A DNA stretch of 9,514 bases, taken from Alphaproteobacteria bacterium (lineage in GTDB: Bacteria; Pseudomonadota; Alphaproteobacteria; Rhizobiales; Hyphomicrobiaceae). The notes under the pieces are model-generated. The model had not been told where the DNA came from, did no database searches, and saw only the letters and a list, made by a program, of their open reading frames with translations. Shown here one piece after another: positions 6,265 to 9,514 of the stretch. The translations under genes were made by a program, and so were the position numbers. The stretch lies in assembly GCA_005888525.1 (NCBI GenBank), contig VBAB01000411.1, positions 1 through 9,514 of the forward strand. The letters are read 5' to 3'. How positions within the stretch are numbered: position 1 is the stretch's first letter; each line of letters opens with the position of its first letter.

Positions 6265-6325
6265 AGAGCGAGATTCACGTTCCTGATGGAAGCCGAAGTG
6301 CTTCCATCGGGAACGATCTCGCTCT
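6265..6325. repeat. Palindromic repeat, second of a mirrored pair
   Basis: A 61-nt near-perfect hairpin. AGAGCGAGAT (6265-6274) pairs with ATCTCGCTCT (6316-6325). A TCA bulge follows at 6275-6277. Then CGTTCCTGATGGAAGC (6278-6293) pairs with GCTTCCATCGGGAACG (6300-6315) through a single T-G wobble, with a 6-nt loop. It is related to the element at 6179-6251 but carries its bulge on the opposite arm. It ends 62 bp before the chosen uraD-uraH start. Confidence 0.8.
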
Positions 6326-6387
6326 GGGGCTCGCCTAGGGACAGAACCTGTGCGAGATGTACGGACGGGCAGGCGGAGCCGAAGTGG

Positions 6388-7278
6388 ATGGTCCAGGCGA
6401 GCACCGAACTCGCGGCGCTGAATGCGGCAGATCGCGACGCGTTCGTTGCCGCGCTCGGCGGCGTCTTCGAGAACGCACCCTGGGTCGCGCGGCAGGCGCA
6501 CGTCACGCGGCCGTTTGCCACCGTCGCCGACCTGCATCGCGCGCTGATGGCCGCGGTCGCGGCCGCCGGGGATGCCGAGCAACTCGCGTTCATGCGCGGC
6601 CATCCGGAGCTCGGCGGCAGGACAGCGCGCGCCGGCGCCATGACGGCCGAGTCGCGCCAGGAGCAGGGCGGCCTCGGGCTCGACCGATTGAGCGAAGCGG
6701 AGTTCCAGCGCTTCGAACGGCTGAACGCGGCTTATCGCGCCCGCTTCGGTATTCCCTTCATCATCTGCGTGCGCCGGCACACCCGCGCTTCGCTCTTGGG
6801 CGAATGCGAGCGGCGGCTGGCCAACAGCCTCGAGGCCGAGCGGGCGGCGGCACTCGAGGAGATCGGTCACATCACGCGCCTGCGTCTCGTCGAGGCGGTG
6901 GACGGGCCCGGCAAGCCCAAGACCGACGGCCGGCTCTCCACCCACGTGCTCGACACCGTCTCCGGCAGGCCGGCCGCGGGCGTAAAGATCGTGCTCGAGG
7001 AGCTGGGTGCGAGTGCCGAGGGGTTGCTGAAGGAGACCGTCACCAACGCCGATGGGCGCACCGACGCACCCCTGCTCGGCGGCGGGCCTCTGCGCATCGG
7101 CAGCTACGAGATCGCCTTCCACATCGGTGCGTATTTCGCGGCGCAGGCGGTGACAACGAGCCGGCCGCCCTTCCTCGACGTGGTGCCGATCCGCTTCGCC
7201 ATCGCCGAGCCCGAGGCGCATTACCACGTCCCCCTGCTCGCCTCCCCCTGGGCCTACTCGACCTACCGAGGTAGCTAG
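6388..7278 (+). CDS. uraD/uraH: Fused OHCU decarboxylase / 5-hydroxyisourate hydrolase (296 aa)
   Basis: This single protein carries two consecutive enzymes of urate breakdown. Residues 1 to about 170 are 2-oxo-4-hydroxy-4-carboxy-5-ureidoimidazoline decarboxylase (UraD): ALNAADRDAFVAALGGVFE, the catalytic H72 in AFMRGHPELGG, E88 in TAESRQEQGGLGLD, and FGIPFIICVR. Residues about 180-296 are 5-hydroxyisourate hydrolase (transthyretin-like, UraH): H186 in LSTHVLDT, R224 in TNADGRTDAPL, H280 in HYHVPLLASPW, and the diagnostic C-terminal YSTYRGS. UraH opens 5-hydroxyisourate to OHCU and UraD decarboxylates OHCU to S-allantoin. No targeting signal is seen, so it is cytosolic. I chose ATG 6388 (GGAG 9 nt upstream) rather than an upstream in-frame ATG at 6238, because the family begins near ALNAADR and the extra 50 codons translate palindromic repeats. 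Confidence 0.92.
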   Translation: MVQASTELAALNAADRDAFVAALGGVFENAPWVARQAHVTRPFATVADLHRALMAAVAAAGDAEQLAFMRGHPELGGRTARAGAMTAESRQEQGGLGLDRLSEAEFQRFERLNAAYRARFGIPFIICVRRHTRASLLGECERRLANSLEAERAAALEEIGHITRLRLVEAVDGPGKPKTDGRLSTHVLDTVSGRPAAGVKIVLEELGASAEGLLKETVTNADGRTDAPLLGGGPLRIGSYEIAFHIGAYFAAQAVTTSRPPFLDVVPIRFAIAEPEAHYHVPLLASPWAYSTYRGS

Positions 7279-7306
7279 CAGCATGACGCCTCGGCACATT
7301 GCGACG

Positions 7307-7395
7307 GTCATCCCGGTGCTTGTCACCGGGATCCAGCGTGCCACACACGCTGCCGCCGCTGATGGCTGGATACCGGGGACAAGCCCCGGTATGAC
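7307..7395. repeat. Nested palindromic intergenic repeat
   Basis: It fills most of the gap between uraD-uraH and the amidohydrolase gene. Outer arms are GTCAT (7307-7311) and ATGAC (7391-7395). Two side hairpins are ATCCCGGTG/CACCGGGAT (7310-7318, 7324-7332) and ATACCGGGG/CCCCGGTAT (7370-7378, 7384-7392). A central stem is ATCCAGC (7331-7337) / GCTGGAT (7365-7371). GTCATNCCGG...CCGGGATCCA...TGGAT.CCGG...CCGG.ATGAC is, from memory, a widespread bacterial intergenic repeat type. It could act as an attenuator between the two genes. Confidence 0.75.
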
Positions 7396-7425
7396 AACCG
7401 AGAGGTTCTTGTCCGGGGCTCAACC

Positions 7426-8884
7426 ATGAGCAAGCTCGACAGCATCATCCGGGGCGGGCGCGTGGCGACGGCCAGCGACACGGTCGCCTGCGATGTCGGC
7501 ATCCGCGGCGGCAAGATCGTGGCGCTCGGGGAGGACTTAGCCACAGCCGACGAAGTGATCGACGCGCGCGGCAGGCTGGTGCTGCCCGGCGGCATCGACA
7601 GTCACGTGCATCTCTCCCAGCCGAGCGGCCCCGGCATCGTCATGGCCGACGATTTCGAGAGCGGCACGCGGGCGGCGGCGTTCGGCGGCAACACGCTGGT
7701 GATGCCGTTCTGCATGCAGCAGAAAGGCCAGAGCCTGCGCCAGGCGGTGAAGGACTATCACGCGCTGGCCGAGGGCCGCTGCCACATCGACGTCAGCTTC
7801 CACCTGATCAGTCAGCTTCCACCTGATCATCTCCGACCCGACGCCGCAGGTGCTGGGCCAGGAGCTGCCGGCGCTGGTGGGCGACGGCTACACCTCCTTC
7901 AAGGTGTTCATGACCTACCAGGACCTGGCGCTCAGCGACATCCAATTGCTGGAGGTGTTCTCCACCGCGCGCGAGACCGGCGCGCTGGTGATGGTGCACG
8001 CGGAGAACTACGACGCCATCCGCTTCCTCACGGAGCGGCTGGAGCGGGCCGGCAACACGGCGCCCAGGTTCCACGCCACCTCGCGGCCGATCCCCGTCGA
8101 GCGCGAGGCGACGCACCGGGCCATCAGCCTGGCGCAGCTCGTCGACGTGCCGATCATGATCGTGCACGTCTCCAACGGCGAATCCATGGAGCAGATCCGC
8201 TGGGCGCAGAGCCGGGGCCTCAAGGTGTTCGGCGAGACCTGTCCGCAGTATCTGGTGCTGACCGAGAAGGACCTCGACGGCCTCAACATGGAGGGCGCCA
8301 AATACGTGTGCAGCCCGCCACCGCGCGACGAGGCGAGCCAGAAGGCCTGCTGGCTGGGGCTGGAGACGGGCGTGTTCCAGGTCTACTCGTCGGATCACTG
8401 CCCGTTCCGCTACGACAGCCCGCAGGGCAAGCTGGTCCCGAAGGGGCGCACGAGCTTCCAGTGGGTGCCGAACGGCATTCCCGGCGTGGAGACGCGCCTG
8501 CCCATCCTGTTCTCGGAGGGCGTGGTGAAGGGGCGCATCACGCTCAACCAGTTCGTCGGGCTCACCGCGACCAACCACGCCAAGATGTACGGCTTGCACC
8601 CCAAGAAGGGCACGATCGCTGTTGGCGCCGACGCCGACATCGCCATCTGGGACCCGGACCGCAAGGTGACGATCCGGCAGGAGATCCTGCATCACGGCTC
8701 GGACTACACGCCCTACGAGGGGCTGGAGGTGACGGGCTGGCCGGTGACGACCATCGTGCGCGGGAAGACCGTCGTGCGGGATGGAGCCCTTGTCGGCAGC
8801 CGCAGCGCCGGCCAGCACGTCTCGCGCGAGCTCTCGCCCTATGCCGCACCCGCCGGGATCCCCGCGCCGCCGGCCCGGGATTAG
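7426..8884 (+). pseudogene. hydA: Dihydropyrimidinase/D-hydantoinase-family amidohydrolase, frameshifted by a 19-bp duplication
   Basis: This family hydrolyses cyclic ureides such as dihydropyrimidines, hydantoins and, in some members, allantoin, using a two-metal centre. Frame 1 codes residues 1-128, including the first ligands H60 and H62 in GGIDSHVHLSQ. An exact 19-bp tandem duplication (7792-7829) then shifts the frame. The rest is read from about 7830 to the TAG at 8882-8884. Removing one copy restores FHLIISDPTPQV and a 479-aa protein of normal length, with the carboxylated lysine K153 (TSFKVFMTY), H185 (VMVHAEN), H241 (MIVHVSN) and D317 (YSSDHCPF), all ligands of the family. As written, frame 1 stays open to 9198 and would give a nonsense tail. 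Context after uraD-uraH suggests a role on allantoin, but D-hydantoinase sequence type makes the substrate uncertain. The start ATG 7426 has only weak GGGG upstream. Confidence 0.88.
7792..7829 (+). repeat. Perfect 19-bp tandem duplication
   Basis: The unit GTCAGCTTCCACCTGATCA occurs at 7792-7810 and again, directly abutting, at 7811-7829. The flanking bases differ, so the repeat is exactly 19 bp. It adds one base modulo three and breaks the amidohydrolase gene. Confidence 0.97.
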
Positions 8885-8915
8885 CTCCTCGCTGGCGTAT
8901 CGCAGACACCGCCGC

Positions 8916-9098
8916 TCAATCGGCAGCGAACCGTTGGGCCGGCCCTACATCGGTAGTGCCCGCTTTCACCATCTTTGCAGCGGGCTGGCGGAGGCTCCCC
9001 TTCGAAAGCGCCTGGGTACCCACAGCGACTGCCGCGGCACTGCACGTGCCGATGACCAGGATCGATAGAACGGTCTTGGCGAAATTCTGCGTTTGCAT
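8916..9098 (-). CDS. Small probable exported or membrane-anchored peptide (60 aa)
   Basis: From the ATG at 9096-9098 this frame gives 60 residues: MQTQNFAKTVLSILVIGTCS then AAAVAVGTQALSKG and a polar tail with several Lys and Ala, ending RFAAD. A Lys at position 8 followed by a 20-residue hydrophobic stretch looks like a signal peptide (possible cleavage after the AAAVAVG region) or a signal anchor. Just upstream is AAGGAGGATCGC, a near-perfect Shine-Dalgarno at good spacing and the best in the window, which fixes this start over an in-frame ATG at 9176. No family is recognised. It is convergent with the amidohydrolase gene, 31 bp apart. The strong ribosome site argues for real expression. 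Confidence 0.68.
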   Translation of the reverse strand: MQTQNFAKTVLSILVIGTCSAAAVAVGTQALSKGSLRQPAAKMVKAGTTDVGPAQRFAAD

Positions 9099-9236
9099 GC
9101 GATCCTCCTTCGCGTGCTTTGGGCACCCTGCCAATATCGTTGAAATTGACGACGGCGGCTGTACCGCAGGTAACACCGGTAGCGAAAGTCCCGACTAGCG
9201 ATGGCGCCTGAGGGCTAACGCAATCACGACCTCGCC

Positions 9237-9291
9237 CTGAGCCTGTCGAAGGGCGGGCCGCGGGGCTCCAGCCGCGCTTCGACAAGCTCAG
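9237..9291. repeat. Inverted repeat CTGAGCCTGTCGAAG/CTTCGACAAGCTCAG
   Basis: Fifteen-base arms at 9237-9251 and 9277-9291 pair with one mismatch around a 25-nt GC-rich loop. The arm sequence (TGAGC.TGTCGAAG) belongs to a palindromic repeat I remember as widely scattered through proteobacterial genomes. Confidence 0.75.
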
Positions 9292-9383
9292 CACGGGGTT
9301 GCTGGGTGGGTAAGGGAGGACCGCTTCGTCCGCAGCCTCGGGTCAATACTTTGGCTTGACGCTATAACAGGCTGGATCGGTCT

Positions 9384-9397
9384 GGGGCTTTGGCCCC
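9384..9397 (-). terminator. Possible terminator hairpin after the edge gene
   Basis: GGGGC (9384-9388) and GCCCC (9393-9397) with a 4-nt loop lie 18 bp past the stop of the minus-strand gene ending at 9415. No T-tract follows on the minus strand, so support is limited to position and stem. Confidence 0.3.
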
Positions 9398-9414
9398 CGA
9401 CAGCGTGCGTGCGC

Positions 9415-9514
9415 TCAGCCCTGGAGCGGCAGCGACCAGCTCAGCTCCTCGTGACCCGGCGCGAAGCTGCGATTGCTCTGCTCGGGGTTGCGGTTGACCA
9501 GCGGCCGCGCGTAC
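9415..9514 (-). CDS. C-terminal end of an unidentified protein
   Basis: The minus-strand frame is open from the right edge to a TGA at 9415-9417. It gives 32 residues, starting YARPLVNRNPEQSNRSFAPG and ending ELSWSLPLQG. Codon use is GC-rich at third positions like its neighbours, and the polar/aromatic composition looks like a real protein tail. I do not recognise the family. The only support for coding is the frame quality and the stop followed by a hairpin. Confidence 0.5.
   Translation of the reverse strand, partial: YARPLVNRNPEQSNRSFAPGHEELSWSLPLQG

Larger units (their letters stand above)
5689..6387. other. Divergent intergenic region packed with palindromic repeats
   Basis: These 699 bases separate the puuD start (-) from the uraD-uraH start (+) and must hold the promoters of both units. 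No gene is supported. Five structured elements are listed separately (5714-5772, 5815-5880, 5891-5998, 6179-6251, 6265-6325). The stretch 6006-6178 shows no clear structure. No riboswitch was recognised, and no clear -35/-10 pair could be fixed for either gene. An open frame runs from 6238 into the fusion gene, but it only translates the last repeats and is not accepted as coding. Confidence 0.7.
9099..9414. other. Intergenic gap with one palindromic repeat
   Basis: These 316 bases lie between the 60-aa peptide gene and the minus-strand gene cut by the right edge. They hold the promoter region of the peptide (not resolved), the inverted repeat at 9237-9291, and a GGGGC-TTTG-GCCCC hairpin at 9384-9397. 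No protein-coding frame is supported. Confidence 0.55.

Noticed and set aside
6238..6387. Upstream in-frame start extending uraD by 50 residues
   Set aside because: The extra codons translate palindromic repeats, and the family starts near ALNAADR. ATG 6388 has a GGAG at good spacing.
6193..7344. 383-residue minus-strand ORF opposite uraD-uraH
   Set aside because: Antisense shadow of a strongly supported fusion enzyme.
7426..9198. 590-residue continuous ORF taken as one protein
   Set aside because: Only the first 128 codons are amidohydrolase. The rest is the wrong frame after the 19-bp duplication, and the true continuation lies in the frame ending at 8884.
1..9514. CRISPR arrays, tRNA or rRNA genes, insertion sequences, phage genes, riboswitches
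   Set aside because: No regularly spaced repeats, cloverleaf sequences, transposase or integrase frames, or known aptamer patterns were seen on either strand.

Overview
The window looks like chromosomal DNA of a GC-rich alphaproteobacterium, most likely Hyphomicrobiales (Bradyrhizobium/Rhodopseudomonas-like). The reasons are the small hypothetical families on the left, a Crp/Fnr regulator and single-domain receiver of the type common in that group, a NepR-like peptide, and several palindromic intergenic repeats typical of such genomes. This placement is inferred from remembered protein style, not from a search.

Left part (1-3196): small, loosely packed genes. In order they are the 3' end of a Cys-containing hypothetical protein (+), a 91-aa helical hypothetical protein with a recognisable promoter (-), a possible 46-aa membrane peptide (-), a 70-aa NepR-like anti-sigma candidate (-), a Crp/Fnr regulator (+), and a receiver-only response regulator (+). 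The receiver gene overlaps by ATGA a 45-residue ORF that looks like a truncated relative of the 91-aa protein. This side is lower in GC and has long non-coding gaps. The truncated ORF meets the end of the MFS gene near 3180, which may be an old recombination junction.

Right part (3177-8884): a divergent urate-degradation locus. On the minus strand lie puuD (membrane urate hydroxylase with a C-terminal cytochrome c domain) and an MFS transporter. On the plus strand lie a fused OHCU decarboxylase / 5-hydroxyisourate hydrolase (uraD-uraH) and a dihydropyrimidinase/hydantoinase-family amidohydrolase. Together they can explain urate -> 5-hydroxyisourate -> OHCU -> allantoin. The amidohydrolase is a plausible ring-opening enzyme for allantoin or a related cyclic ureide. 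It is broken by an exact 19-bp tandem duplication (7792-7829) that shifts the frame after residue 128. Without the extra copy it would be a normal 479-aa enzyme with all metal ligands.

The 699-bp divergent intergenic region (5689-6387) is packed with at least five palindromic or inverted-repeat elements, including a mirrored pair of long hairpins and a tandem pair of REP-like units. Two more elements sit at 7307-7395 and 9237-9291. The right edge holds a 60-aa probable exported or membrane-anchored peptide with a strong ribosome binding site (-) and the C-terminal 32 codons of an unidentified gene (-). No tRNA, rRNA, CRISPR array, insertion sequence or phage gene was seen.
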